Source: Inonotus obliquus
Taxonomy: Eukaryota > Basidiomycota > Agaricomycetes > Hymenochaetales > Hymenochaetaceae
DNA length: 64,000 nucleotides
Direction of reading: 5' to 3'
Assembly (NCBI GenBank): GCA_032164295.1
Contig: JAJHTX010000005.1
Location: 1,302,001 to 1,366,000, forward strand
The first letter of the stretch is position 1. Every line of letters starts with the position of its first letter. This document shows, in pieces, positions 12,291 to 25,200 of the stretch. Both the position numbers and the translations under genes were made by a program. The notes beneath the pieces were generated by a model, which did no database searches, was not told the origin of the DNA, and was given only the letters and a program-made list of their open reading frames with translations.

Positions 12291-14096
12291 AATAAGAGCA
12301 GACAATCCCAGAGGCACGCCTCGGTTCTCGTTCACAATCCATATCATACAACAGACTAGCAACGCAGCCATCAGCTACCGCACTAGAACTAAATAATTTA
12401 AAGACGTCAGATATCAGTTGAAATCGCCAATATCCTCGAAGGGAGCTCACAAATCAATGTCCAGGTGAATGACAGAGATCCCATCACTGGAAAGATCTTC
12501 CTTCAGTCTTCCAATAAACCACGAACTGCGGGCGAGAGTTCCGACAATCCATACTGCCTGCCGTCGAGGGTAAGCCTTGTGAGTATTGCTCGTAAGGATG
12601 TTCGTGACATACCATTTGTGATCCTCGGCATGAGTTCATCTGATGCCTAATAAGCTTTAATCCATCGCGTATAGGCTCCTCGAAGCACTCGGCGAGCTCA
12701 TCCCTGCATTAGGAGAGGAAGGTTAGCAAGAATATGTGTATAGAACAAGAGTTGATACAGAGAGAGGTCCTACCCGGTAAGTCTTAGCAATCCCCTTTGG
12801 ATCCCAAGATCAGCATTGTTCTCCGTCCTCCCGCCGACGCGTAACCAATATGCATGCTGAGCATCGCTAAATTTCCATTTAACAGCGGGTTCAAATGAAT
12901 CCTTTACAATTTCGTCTAAGATCTCTTGATTGTCATAGCTAGACCCCCGTAGCTTTCCTATCCTAAGGGATTAACTTATTACAAATACATTCCCAATACA
13001 TGACGTACGCTTTAGTACTCCTCGCATGCGCACGTTTATAGACAAGGAACCATTGAAGGAATCTGGCGAAGACGTTAAGTATACGGAATTCAGTGATGAG
13101 GCGATCCCTCATGTGACATACGTCTCGGCGAAACCATCTCCTTCAAACGCGCTGGCTTAGCTTGATCGAGCTCATAAGACATCACCTGCAGAGTGTCTTC
13201 ACCTCCATCAACAAGAATGAAACGATTTGATGGCTGAGAATAACGAAATGTATAAGTACGACATGAGGTGGTAATTTGAAACTCTTACCGGAATGCCACC
13301 GGGAATCTGACCATCAAGCAAGCACGCAAAGGTAGATGCGTCGCTTTGGTTTACGAAAGATATACGAGCTCGGTCGTAGATGACGTTGATGAGCCCTCCA
13401 GATATTGCTGCTTGGTGTATGCGATGTTGTGAAACATTATCCCACCCATTCGGGAGACTGAAAACAAAATGCCTTTGATGCATTACTTGTTTCCACATTT
13501 CTTCCCCATCAACATAATGTTGCTTGATGAACTGGATGGTTTCGTTGTACAGATAACGCAGGAAATCGCCCATGACTTCTATTGCCGTTTTAAGTGGGGG
13601 AAGAATAGCAGGACGGGGGTCGTCCGGGTCCATCTCCAAATCATAAGGGCTTAGATGCATGATGAACCTTCATTTTAGGATATAGTAACTTTAGCAAATG
13701 CGATGTCATACGGCCTTGATCATACCTCTCGACCTTGACCCAGTTTTCGATCTCAGAGTCGCTCATTACCGTTTCCGTCGCCGCTGACTGGCCCGCGGCC
13801 GTTAAATTCCCATGTCTATCGTAATACATGACTGACGGGATCCTATTGCTTGGCGAGCTTTGATCAGTGAAGCTAAAGTTACAAGTCGAATGTTAGACTT
13901 GGTTCATACACAATTGACCCGCTGAAACAGACCTATTCACCGCCTGAATCTCAGGAGGTCGATCACGAGCAAGTAGAGCGAAAGAGATGGAGCTACTCGT
14001 TGATCCTATATCGAAACCCATGATGATTCCCGGAGCTCCAGATTCGGATTTCTGACTTGGACTGCAATGGCTGGTATGAGGATGGCTTCGCCCCAT
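12291..14096 (-). CDS. H1: divergent, apparently truncated Hsp70-like (HSPA12-type) protein
   Basis: Minus-strand exons match the other Hsp70-like copies in order: phosphate-1 region GFDIGSTSSSISFA, RIPSVMYYD, MHLSPYDLEMD, GDFLRYLYNET, the helix FVFSLPNGWDN, SLSINVRMRGVLK, LRGSSYDN, LAECFEEP, VWIVGTLARSS and SSAVADGC. The frame then meets TGA at 12291-12293, so about 180 C-terminal residues found in its relatives are missing or lie beyond an unseen intron. The ATP-binding loops are degraded: the second phosphate loop reads DGGEDTLQ instead of DLGGGTLD, and the first has Ser for the usual Thr/Gly. No divergent partner gene lies upstream. It may be a pseudo-ATPase or a decaying gene. Confidence 0.6.
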
Positions 14097-14970
14097 GGTC
14101 GCAGTAGAGAAGAGGGTAGATTAGTATGCATCTGTCGTAGATGCTCGTTGAACTCATGCTGGTCGCAAGGAGCATGGGAAGGAGGTGTTGGCTGGAGAAT
14201 GCGTGGCCACCGGAATGCATTACACGTGACCGTAGTAGAAGCACATTCACAGATTCACTTGAAAAATCGTCTACGATTCCAGCGCTCCGCTGTTCCACTC
14301 CGACTTTGTCTTCTGGCTGGAACCGCAGCGATGGTGGCAGCTGAGCAAAGCAGAGAGTGGCAATCAAGTCAGTCACCCAAAACACTGTCGTAACGAGCAT
14401 CATGTGATGTGACACATCCATTCAAATTCTTTCGTTTCAACTTGTGAAAACTTGAAGGAAACTTGAAAGTTAGCGACTGCACTCTAAGAGCCTTCGGCTC
14501 GTACACTAATTCATTGAACGACTAGCTCATGGAGAACATCTGATCTACTGTAGTGGACCATCTGGGACTTTTCTATTATTGCAGTGATCAAAAATTGCCT
14601 CGTCTACCTCAGGAGTCAGGATCCGATGTTTGTCCTTTCTTCTTGATCGGAAGTAATACGCTCGCTAGAAAATTGGGCATGGCCAGTATGTCTCCAATTC
14701 AGCGCTCCGGGCGGCACGACTTGAACTTTTTAACGGGACCCGACTGACCGCTGCCGCTTCTTCGACGGTGCATCGGGGTACAAAGAAGTGGTTTGCCGTG
14801 TAAAGACCAGGTCCCATGATATGCCTAGAATCCGCTCTGCGCTGCTTTTTTATTCACGCTTTTGGCGGATGGATAACCGAATGAATGGATTTTACCAACC
14901 TATGCTCTTCCCAACTTCCATGATGTTCTCCTTATAAGAGGTCCAAACGTTCGTGTCCAGGTCTCTGGCC
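14097..14970. other. Spacer upstream of H1 and of the carboxylesterase
   Basis: No partner gene of the P family is recognisable here, unlike upstream of H2-H9. The short frames opposite the H1 first exon are antisense shadows. The part just before 14971 should hold the esterase promoter. Confidence 0.45.
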
Positions 14971-17322
14971 ATGAACATGCTAAAGACCCTCATCTACCTC
15001 TGGGCTCCCGCCTGCGCTCTTGTTGTCGTTGCGCAGGCACATCCGAGCAACCTCGTAGTCCAAACGACTTCGGGAAATTTTCGAGGTGTCCTAGCCGATA
15101 ATGGAACTGAATACTGGCTCGGTATTCCTTTCGCTCACCCTCCCGTTGGGAACCTTAGATTTAAAGCGCCAGTTGCAATAACGTCTGCCCCTCAGGTAGT
15201 ACGTAACGCAACGACTTTTGGAAATGCTTGTCCTCAGAGGCCGGCCACGCTCGGTGCGCCCGTGGGCGAGGATTGCCTGTATATGAATGTCTGGCGACCA
15301 GCTGGTACTTCAGCTGACGAAAAGCTCCCCGTTCTTGCGTACATATACGTGAGTAGTCGCATTTTTGTTTATAGTATGACACATTTTTACCTACGTACGC
15401 AGGGAGGTCAATGGACATCGGGGTGAGTTTACCAACAGAGGTTACGATTTTAGTGGCGGACCAACCATGACAAATAGAGCTGCCTCAATTCCGACCTATA
15501 ATCCGACACGTCAGTAGTTTACATATACCTCGCAATGAAATCTACTGATCTGAACGAGATAGGCATGATAACCCGGGGCGTTGCAAACGGAAAGCCATTT
15601 ATTTACGTGATCTTGTACGTACATGAGGTCTACTCGGCTTGACATCGACTTATTCTTTGTAGCAATTATCGTATCAACACTTTCGGCTTTGTGAGCATCG
15701 TTTCGTTTATTTAAATCAGAGAAATCCCATATCAACGGACCCGCAGCTTGCAAGCTCGCATATCCTGCCTCAGGACCTCAACAATGGTTTACACGATCAG
15801 CGGTTAGCTCTGCAATTCATCCAGAACAATATAGCTTCGTTCGGAGGTGATCCGGAGAAGGTTCGTTCCGTTTCTTCACTGTGTCTCCATGAAAGTCTGA
15901 TTGTTCAGTGACACAGGTTACGATATGGGGTCAGGTAAGGCCATTATCTTGTCCCGAAGAAATGTGTTGGTGCGAACAAACTTTCAGTCAGCAGGAGCCG
16001 GCAGCGTATTGGCACACATCGTCTTTCCAGCAAACCAATCACTCTTCCGGGCTGCAATGGCCGATTCACCGACCGGCCCATTGTGAGTTATATCGATTTC
16101 TCTACCCACTCCGAAGAAACTGATGTAGCACGTGCAGTAAAAGCGCGCCTTACGCATTCCAGTATGACGAACCAGGCAAGCCGTTTGCATGTCTGGTCGG
16201 AAATCTAGGATGTCCTCTGGGCCCTGAGTCTGTGCCATGCCTTCAACGGGTTCCATTTGAGGTGAAGTTCTACGCATCGTTCTCCGAAATGATCAGCTCG
16301 TAATTCCAGGAGCAGACACTCCTGAATGTGAGCAACGAGATGATTGGAGCAACACTGAATACGCAATTATGGGAACCAGCGGTTGGACCGCTAGGTAGCT
16401 TCGTCGAGGAAAGAGCTTCATCAAAGATATCTTCAGGCAACTTCTTGCACGTTCCATTCCTTGCTGGAACGAATGTGAGTTTGGTCACTCTTTCTTAATC
16501 AAACTTGGGATCGCTGACTCTTTCGCCATTGTAAATCAAAGCTGAACGAAGGAACCAGATTCAGTGTCTCAGTCCTCAACATCACTCATTCAGGGATGTC
16601 AGAGAGCGAAGCTTTAGATACGTTCATCGGCAAGCTCATCCTGGACAGCCGTACCTTAACTAGCGACGTCCTGAGCAGGATCCACGAGTTATACCCAGCT
16701 AATGATCCAGCTAACAACGCTCCATTCAACACAGGAGATTCGCTGTTCGACAGAGCAGCCGCGTTCTACGGAGACAACATGTTCCTTGCTCCACGAAGGT
16801 TCTTCTTTGATCGAGCAGCATCATTACAGCCTCTCTATGCGTACCATTTCCGGGAATTCATACCTGGGGAAAACGTGACTCTTGGTGGTGAATACCCAAT
16901 TTGTCTCACCTCGGATTGATCTGGATGTACATGACGAGATTATCTAGTGGCTCACGCTTCCGAGTTGGCCCTTCTCTACGGACCTGTTCCAGTTACAGTC
17001 GAGGACGAATTTGCTAACGCGATGCTGGATTTCTACATCAACTTCATAACGGATATGGATCCAGGACGTGAGTCTTAATGTCTCAAAAATTAGACCATGA
17101 TCTCAAGACTACTCTTAAAGCATCTTGGCCTACGTTTACTTCTCAAGGGAAGCAAGTACTGCAACTGATGAGGGACAACATCACAGCTATCGATGATGGT
17201 ATGTCGACAGTGGTCATTATAGGAAGGAAATGTGGCTGACGATTTATTCTATTCAAGACTTCAACATCGTAATGACGAACTTCTTGAATTCACCCAAGGT
17301 TCTCAACGAATTTGAGAAGTGA
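14971..17322 (+). CDS. Secreted type-B carboxylesterase/lipase
   Basis: A many-exon gene with short introns. The N-terminus (from ATG 14971) is a signal peptide: MNMLK, a hydrophobic core, then AQA before HPSNLV. Family landmarks: [25 protein letters not shown], oxyanion segment YGGQWTSGG, nucleophile elbow GQSAG (Ser codon 15988-15990, right after an intron; the usual Glu of GESAG is Gln), GTNLNEGTRF carrying the likely acidic residue, and the catalytic His in VAHASEL near 16950. The last exon ends NEFEK at 17322. It probably hydrolyses esters outside the cell. Its 3' part was copied twice into the neighbouring Hsp70-like array (20,974-21,256 and 24,803-25,200), so it marks the original left edge of the duplicated unit. 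Confidence 0.85.
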
Positions 17323-18000
17323 TGTTAGCAATCTACAAAGGATAGGACCGTACTTCAGATGGCAATAGACCAGTATGCAAGTTTACGACCCCAAATCAGG
17401 GATCTCTCCAGCTACGAGAAAAGCATCTCAAGCACTGCTAAATGCCATGCCAGTATCAATTCATGTTATAAGTTCGGATGCTTGTCCTTTATAAGGATCA
17501 GAATTAAGATCACCGAGAAGTCGACGGGAACTTATTGATTGCGTGATACTAGGGCGAGAGCAGGAAACAATCAACAGGAAGTGTTAATAGGAGAGCAGTC
17601 AATGTCTTAATAGGTGCTGAGTTGAATAGGATGGCCAGCAGCGCATGCAGCGCGAACAGAGGTAACTACTAACATGCTCTCAACTTGTGAACTCAACGAC
17701 GCTCCCTCTGGTTCACTTCACAACTCCCATGCGTTCCGCGTGCGCGAGCTCATTACATGCGAGACTCAAGTCATCGTGGCAGACGCAACTGCGCTTAAAG
17801 TAGATCAGAAACTATTGGCATGACAGTGAGTGCAGACGGCGACTATCGCGCCGACGAGTCATCGTATGAAAAATCGATCATATGTATGTAGACTATGCAA
17901 GTTCGTTACTTGATGCAAACCAAGGGACTCCTTTACCTTAGATATGACTGAGCTGGGTTTCCTGCAACACGTTCTCTATTATTACTCGAGAAAGACTGGT
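17323..18000. other. Convergent spacer between carboxylesterase and H2
   Basis: Contains the 3' ends of two convergent genes and no supported gene. Part of it (around 17,480-17,530) is also found in the copy near 25,140-25,200, which shows that the spacer was duplicated together with the esterase end. Confidence 0.5.
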
Positions 18001-20448
18001 TCACTCATAAAGTATCGCAGCAGGTCCGCTAAAGGAAGTAATCAACAAAAGGAAATGAACATTGGGACGTAAGCACGTACTATTTCGTTTGTTTCTAGAG
18101 TGATAGGCAACGTCAGCAAACGCCAACGAATCGTGATCAGCAAGACGCACTTTCTCAGTCCACTTGATTCTAGCCTGCAGCTCCGTCATACCAAACATGA
18201 TTTCGACATCATACATCAGGTCTCTGAATAACGTGCCCTTATGAGACTGGCTGCTTGACTTTTTATATAGCTTGGAAAGATCAGCCTTGATCGTGCATGC
18301 CATTTCAAACGCATCTGCTACCAGACTGCCAATTAGTCGGAACCCTGATCGAAGACACAATTTGACGTGCCTTTATTCTCATCATGCCACGTTGGTACTG
18401 TTCCTTCGCCACAAAAACTGAAAATTTCGACCTCGATGAATTTCGTGCCTTTGCTATTCTCAATCCTATTGCGGTATGATCTGCTGAAATGTTGTGTCTC
18501 CTGCACCTCTTTTTCCTAACTTGCACAGAACCCAAATAAATATTGTAATCCACACTCAACATGGTCAGGACTCGCCTTCTCAGCAATGATGCTAAACATC
18601 CCGGGCAACAGCACATCTCCATTCAAGCTAGTATACTGCAGATGCTTGCGTCTCTGGTGCTCTGCATCAAGGGGGTTATAGAATGTGCTACAGACAACAC
18701 CATACGTTTTTCTGGTGACGCGGCTCGACACCGTAGCTCCTAGACTGTACAGCACATTGCCATGTGCAACCGCCTTTCCCCTGACAGAGTTCAACCAAAA
18801 CTGGATTATGGGTAGTCCCGACAAAGAGAGAATAACAACATACAGATCAATTGATGAAGGACGACGAACATCAATCCCATCTCGCCTGAGAACTGTTTCC
18901 AGTTTCCCGTATAGATAATCACTCGAAGCAAATCCTCCAACGAGCCAAACGGGCTATATCAATATTCAGAGCCAGCTTCTGGAGGAGCATGATTGACTTT
19001 TACCATTGGCCTGCCACCGCATCCTGCTATCTGGTCCTTGATTGACTTCAGCGCCTCGGAAACCGAGTGCTCAAAGCACTCTACCATGTCTTTACTAAAA
19101 TTCAGCCGGAGCACGAGTAAAAATATTGCCCATTTCATGTAACAACGGTCATACCCATCAATCCGTAAACGACCTTGACGAATGCCAAGCTTTGTGTTGA
19201 CTTCATCGCGATTTCCCACCCGGAGCCACGATGCACTTGACGCATCCTTGAATTGTCTCTTGGTGGAACTTTCAAATTGATCATTGATCAATTCGTCCAA
19301 GATTTCATTATTTGTGTATTGTGATCCTCGTAATAGAGCTGTGACGACGCGTCAGGTCCAAAGGCAAAGGGGGCATATGGGTTACTCACTTTGCAGGAGC
19401 TTCCTTGCCCTAATGTTGACAAAAATAGACCCAGCAAACCGACCTTACAGATGCATCAGCATAATTACAGAAATAGTGATAGAGCTGACAAACAGTCAGA
19501 TGAGGTGAGTTCCTTGAGGCGCAACGGTGAAGAGTTCCCGACTTCATAGGATGTCATATCTAGCGTGCCGCCTCCAAGATCAGCAATCATGAAGCGGAAG
19601 CCTTTCTATTTACGGGGGGATATTCAATGAATTAGGAGTGACGATGCTGTGAAAACGAGGTCGCTCACTTGAAGGGTTGGAGGACAGAAGCCACCAGCAA
19701 GGCAGGATAAGGCACTAGCTTCGCCTTCGGAGACAAAACTTATCTTTGAGAGTGCAGCTGCAAGATCATTCACGAGTCCACCGTGCACAGCAGCCTCTCG
19801 CATACGCTGCTGTGGCAGGCCCATCCATCCATTCGGATGACTCAACACAAACTTAATGCGATCCTTGACCTTGCTTAGCAGTTCATTGCTATCTAAGTGA
19901 TGACTTCTAATGAAAGTCGTAGTCTCCGAATATAGGTAGCGAAGGAAATCGCCCAGAACTTCAACCGTACTCTTCATTGGAGGCAAGCTACCGAGATCTA
20001 GACCATGAGTATCGAGCGCCATACCCGATGGTCTTAGATGTGTCTTGAAACTTGATACGCAGAATTAGAATCGGAGTCCCCTCAGACTGGGAGCAAAAGA
20101 AACCTCACTATTTGACCTTGTACCAGCCTCCACATTCAGCATCATAAACAACGTTGTCGGACACAGCTGTTGCGCCGGCTGCTCTCAGCGTTCCGCTTTT
20201 ATCATAATACATAGTTGAGGGTATCTTGCTGTCACCGGTCGACTGGTCTGCAAACCTGACATACTGTCAGAAGGTGAATACTGACAATGTTGACTACCTT
20301 ACCTCGTCACCGACTGGACCTCAGGTATCTCTCCTGGTCTTAGGAAAGCATAACAGACACCGCTGAACGTGGTACCAACGTCGATGCCTATTATGAGCTC
20401 ATGTTGTCCGCTATGAGGACGTAGAGCTAGGGCGCGAGGTATGCTCAT
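18001..20448 (-). CDS. H2: Hsp70-like ATPase, HSPA12 type, type I
   Basis: About a dozen minus-strand exons. Actin-like ATPase signatures: phosphate-1 GIDVGTTFSGVCYAF, phosphate-2 MIADLGGGTLDMTSYEV and adenosine segment PVWLVGGFASSDYL. There is no Hsp70 substrate-binding domain. The C-terminus is the beta-rich end typical of HSPA12-like fungal proteins (VEIMFGMTELQARIKW, then a last exon GPAAILYE). The start is the ATG for MSIPRAL (20448); the frame is open further upstream but without another ATG. One intron uses a GC donor (AAG|GCGAGT, at 18575). A broken partner gene begins 191 bp away on the other strand. I see no frameshift or internal stop in the exons. Substrate and role unknown. Confidence 0.8.
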
Positions 20449-20638
20449 GGTCCGTGCCGCAACAGGAGAAGAAGATGGTTCGAGGAGTCTGAATCTGGGT
20501 TCAAGTGACCATGGGCGTGGTAAAAAGAAGCCTCCCTCCTTAAGGTCCTGATTAGTTAGGGCGCTTAAGCTTGTGCGATATGCAAGGGAACGCCCATCAG
20601 CTGAGGCTGCGTGGATTAGTTCAGGCGTTGTGGGCCAT
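20449..20638. promoter_or_regulatory. Short bidirectional promoter, H2/P2
   Basis: 190 bp between two outward-facing start codons, without a clear TATA box. The same gap is 163 bp for H3/P3 and 184 bp for H4/P4, with closely similar sequence. Confidence 0.45.
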
Positions 20639-20960
20639 ATGAACTTTCTTCACTCAGCTATCACTCTTATTCTCAACATACTCTTTCCATTGAGACGCTT
20701 CTACGAGCCAGTAACATGCGTAGAATGCTTGATAACATGCTGAGACGGAGACAGCAGCGAGGGCGGAAACCACGCGAGAACGGGCATGCCTGCTGACGAA
20801 AAAATGAGCAGTAAACGTCGTCGGATTTTGCCGACAGTTCCTCACGGAGCACTCCATGCCGACAACGTCGACCGCCTTTCTCAAGACAAACTCGACGAGT
20901 GTTCAGAATCGGACGCTATCAGGCACTTTTTTCTAGAGGACGACTGGACGCAGAATTTGG
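20639..20960 (+). pseudogene. P2: truncated copy of the partner gene
   Basis: Starts with the intact type I N-terminus (MNFLHS, hydrophobic segment ILNILFPLRRFYEP) and contains GALHADNV and QDKLDECSESDAI as in P4. Compared with P4 it has an internal deletion of about 45 nt before the DDWT motif, then breaks off after LEDDWTQNL, where the sequence runs straight into a carboxylesterase fragment. The conserved C-terminal region (RWRALTYKH to the end) is absent. Confidence 0.75.
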
Positions 20961-20973
20961 TAAGTACTAGTGA

Positions 20974-21256
20974 TATGACGAACAAGGCAAGCCGTTTGCA
21001 CGTCTCTAGTAGTAGAAAATCTAGGATACACTAGTCTGGGACTTGCCAAGTCTGTACCATTGCCAGTGAGTTCCACTCGAGGTGAAGTTCTACTTATCGT
21101 TTTCCGAAATAATCAACTTGTAATGTCGGGAATAGACACTCCTGAATATGAGCAACGAGATGATTGGAGCAACGCTGAACACGCAATTATGGGAACCAGC
21201 GGTCCGACCGCCAGGTAGTTTTGACGAGGAGAGGGCTTCAGCAAAGGTCTCTTCTG
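20974..21256 (+). pseudogene. Carboxylesterase fragment (copy of about 16,163-16,440)
   Basis: Nearly co-linear with the middle of the esterase gene, including an intron and the exon coding [19 protein letters not shown], here with point changes and stops (for example a stretch reading as [17 protein letters not shown]). It is cut off at both ends. It is a footprint of tandem duplication, not a gene. Confidence 0.8.
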
Positions 21257-21467
21257 GGAGAGGACGATTCAAGCGTCGGACATTGCCATGAGAGTTGAGC
21301 TGTCGCAATGAGCCATTGCTTGAGGAACCAAGCATAATATATATATACATGATGCAGTTTCACTGCTACAAAATACAAAAGCGAGGGATTTCTTCACCTC
21401 GGATGTGGCAGAGCTGGGTTTCCTTCCATATTCAAGACATTGTCCATTGATGGCGAGAGAGATCGAT

Positions 21468-23930
21468 TCACTTCTCGTCCTCGTAAAATATCGTCGCAGG
21501 CCCGCTAAAGGAAGTAATTGACATCAACAATCCATTTGCGTGCATATAAGCACATACTATTTCGTTTCTCCCTGATGAGCCAGAGATCATCAGTAATTAC
21601 AGAAGAGCCATGACCGCTGGCCAGACTCACGTTCTCAATCCATTTGATCCTGGCTTGTAGCTCCGTCGAACCAAACATGATTTCAACTTCATAACTCAGC
21701 ATCCTGAATACCCTACCATCATAAGTGTGGGTTTTTGAAGTACGATACAGCCTTGAGAGATCGGCCTTAATCGTGCATGCGATAGTGAATACGTCTGTAT
21801 CCAAACCGTCAATCAGATGGAAGTCCGATTAACGACACAAACTGGCGTGCCTTCATTCTCATCGTGCCACATCGGTGCTGGTCCTCCATCACAAAAGCTG
21901 TAAATCACTTCCTCGAAGCTCGCAGACTTGAGATTATCAATCTCACGGTAATACGGCCGATTGAATCTCTGTGTCTCCTGCACCTCTTTGTTCTAATTTG
22001 CAGATAGCCGAGTGATTATAACAAGTCACACTCGAAATATAATAAACTCGCCTTCTCAACAATGACGTCAAATATCCCAGGCATCCTCACGTCGCCACTA
22101 AAGTCTACAAATCGCAGATGTCCACGTCTGCAATGTTCTGGATCAAAGTTATCATAGGGTACGTGGCAGACGGTGCCAAATGTGCTCCTTGTAACACGGC
22201 TGGATACTGTGTCTCCTAGACTATACAAGATGTTGCCACGGGCAACAGCCTTTGCCCTGCCAGGGTTGTGTAGAAAATGGATCAGGAACAGTCCTGACAA
22301 AGAGGAGCTTATGACATACAGCAGATCGATTGGCGATGGACGACGAACATCAATTCCATCTCGCTTGAGTACTATTTCCAGCCTCCGGAATAGATAATCA
22401 CTCGATGCGAATCCTCCAACAAGCCAAACGGGCTGTATCGAAATTTAGATCCGGATCCGGATTCTGGAGGAGCACGATTGACATCTTACCATTGGTCTGC
22501 CACCACATCTTTCTATCTGATCCCTGATTGACTTCAGCGCCTCGGAAACCGAGTGCTCAAAGCAATCTACCATGTCTTTACTAGAATTCAGCCGGAGCAC
22601 GAGTAAAACAAGATTGCCCATGTCATGTAACAACGGTCATACCCGTCAATCCGTAGACGACCTCGTCGAATGCCAAGCTTTGTGTTGGTTTCATCGCGAT
22701 TTCCGACATGGAGCCACGACGCATTCGAAGGATCCTTGAATTGTTTCTTAATTGGGCCCTCAAAGTGATCATCGGTCAGCTCGTCCAGGATTTCATTATT
22801 ATCGTAATGTGTTCCTCGTAATAAAGCTGCGACAATAAGTTGAATTCAATGGCGAACAGCGAATGGATCGCGTACTTTGGAGCAGCTTTCTTGCCTTAAT
22901 GTTAACAAAAATAGAACCAGCAAACCGACCTTACGTATGTTTCAGAATCACTACAAAAGCAGTAACGGAGCTGACGAACAGTCGGACGAGGTAAGCTCTT
23001 TGAGGCGCAGCGGTGAAGAGTTTGCGATTTCATAGGATGTCATATCTAGCGTACCGCCTCCAAGGTCGGCAATTATGAAACGGAAACCTTTCTATAAACG
23101 GGAGATATTCAATGAATCAGGCGATACAATGCAGTAGAGTGAACCCTCACTTCGAGAGTAGGAGGGCAGAAGCCACTAGCAAGGCATGATAACGCGCTAG
23201 CTTCACCTTCGGATACAAAACTGATCTTTGAGCGTGCAGCCGCAAGATCTTTCACTAGCCCGCCATGCACAGCAGCCTCTCGCATACATTGCTGTGGCAT
23301 GCCCACCCATCCATTCGGATGGCTCAGCACAAAATTGATGCGGCCTATGACCATATTAAGCAACTCATTGCTGTCCAACTGACGTTCGCTGATATAATTG
23401 ATGGTCTCCGAATACAGATAGTGAAGGAAATCGCCAAAAACATCAATCGCAGTCTTCATTGGAGGCAAGCTACCGAGATCTAGACCATGAGTATCGAGCA
23501 CCATACCTGATGGTCTCAGATGTGTCTTGAAGCTTGATAAACTTATTCAGAATCGGAGCCACGTCGGTCTGGGAGCAAAAGAAACCTCACTATTTAACCT
23601 TGTACCAGCCTCCACTTTCAGCATCATAAACAGTGTTGTCTGACACAGCTGTCGCACCGGCTGCTCTCAACGTTCCGCTTTTATCATAGTACAAAATTGA
23701 AGGTATGTTGCTGTCACTGATCTTCTGATCTGTAAACCTGGCATGTCATCAGAAGATGAATAGCGGCAATGTTGACTACCTTACTCCTGCACCTGATGGA
23801 TCTCAGGGATCTCTCCTGGTCTAAGGAAAGCATAACAGACACCACTGAACGTTGTACCAACGTCGATGCCTATTATGAGCTCATGTTGTCCGCTATGAGG
23901 ACGTAGAGTTAGGGCGCGAGGTATGCTCAT
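21468..23930 (-). CDS. H3: Hsp70-like ATPase, HSPA12 type, type I
   Basis: Very close to H2 and H4 along its whole length and in the 3' flank. It carries GIDVGTTFSGVCYA, LGGGTLDM and PVWLVGGFASSDYLF, the FNG-type exon VRMPGIFDVIVEK and a C-terminal exon GPATIFYEDEK (stop 21468-21470). The GC donor after the GIFDVIVEK exon (AAG|GCGAGT, around 22050) is shared with H2. I chose ATG 23930 (MSIPRAL). Exon 3 reads YLYSETINYISERQLDSNELL where its relatives have THH or SHHxDSNELL, so the surface helix region varies. No breaks seen. The partner gene 164 bp upstream is decayed. Confidence 0.8.
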
Positions 23931-24093
23931 GGTCCGTGCCGCAACAGGAGAGGAAGATGGTTGGAGGAGACCTGAATTCGGGTTCAAGTGACCATGGGCG
24001 TGGTAAAAAGAAGCCTCCCTCCTTAAAGGTTTCTGATCTGTTAGATTGTGCTATATGCAAGGACACGCCCATCAGCTGAGGCATTGAACTCAT

Positions 24094-24800
24094 ATGAACT
24101 TTATTCACTCAACTATCGCTCTAATTCTCAACATACTCTTTCCATTGAGACGCTTCTACAAGCCAGTAACATGCGTAGAATGCTTGATGACAAGCCGAGA
24201 AGGAGACAGCAACGAGGGCGGAAACCACGCGAGCACGGGCATGCCTGCTGACAGAACACGGCCAATGGACACATCTAAGCACCCCCTACGATCGCCAAGA
24301 TTGGAGGCTTCCGCAAGCGCAAGGAGGGACCACATTTATATATTAAACCTAAAATTATAAACACCCATTGATGGGCCAGGGACCACGGCGTATGCGTCGC
24401 GAACTATACAGTGTCTGACTGTTTCTTTGAAGCACCTGGCGCCCAAGCTTATATCTAGGAAATTTCTTCGGTGGCAGAGAAGTGATTTTGCCGACAGTTC
24501 AGCAAGCGCCTCACGGAGCACTTCATGCGGACAATGTCGACCAAAGCAAACGCTTTTTTCAAGATAGAGTCGACGAGTGTTCAGAATTGGACGCAATCGG
24601 GCAATGCCAATTTCTCAACCAGAAGATCAACAACACGGTCTTGTCCTAAGTGGACGACTGGACGGCGGTTGAAAGACCTCGTTGTATTATCCAACTCGAA
24701 GCGTGAAAAGTATCTGCAAAAGGTCATCGGAGCTACCCTTTCCACCTCAATAAGTTGGAGGCCTCATCTCTACCAACAGGCGAGCTGCAGGACTTGGTAA
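24094..24800 (+). pseudogene. P3: decayed copy of the partner gene
   Basis: Aligns with P4 from the N-terminal hydrophobic segment (ILNILFPLRRFYKP) through GDSNEGGNHAS, QSKRFFQD and SKREKYLQKVIGATLS. Lesions relative to P4: TTA to TAA at 24647-24649 in the SLVDDW motif, a deletion removing about 20 nt between the DDWT and RRLKDL segments, a further frame change near 24,750, and loss of the whole C-terminal region. It ends where an esterase fragment begins. Confidence 0.8.
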
Positions 24801-24802
24801 CT

Positions 24803-25200
24803 GATATGGCAAACATGCATGGTAAGCCGTCTGTACGTCTAGTAGGAAACCTAGGATGTCCTCAGGGCCCTGGCTGGATTTCTACATCAACTTCATAACT
24901 TATATGGACCCTGGATGCGAGTGTTTATACCTCGATAAATGGACCATGAACTCAAGACCTCTCTCGAAGCATCCTGGCCAACGTTCACTTCTCAAGGGAA
25001 GCAAATACTGCAACTGATGAGGGACATCATCACAGCTATCGGTGACGGTATGTCAGAAATGACCATAATGCCAAGGAAATGTGACTGCCGCCGGCTTATT
25101 CTACCCTACCCAAGATTACAGAATCATAATGACGAACTTCTTGAATATACCCAAGAGCATATGCGTATCAGAATTGGGAACACCGAGTAGTCGATGGGAG
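24803..25200 (+). pseudogene. Carboxylesterase 3' fragment
   Basis: Begins with a short piece like esterase 16,163-16,220, then jumps to the equivalent of 17,026-17,300 ([27 protein letters not shown]), and continues into sequence like 17,480-17,530 downstream of the esterase. An internal deletion of about 0.8 kb and several substitutions make it non-functional. Confidence 0.78.
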
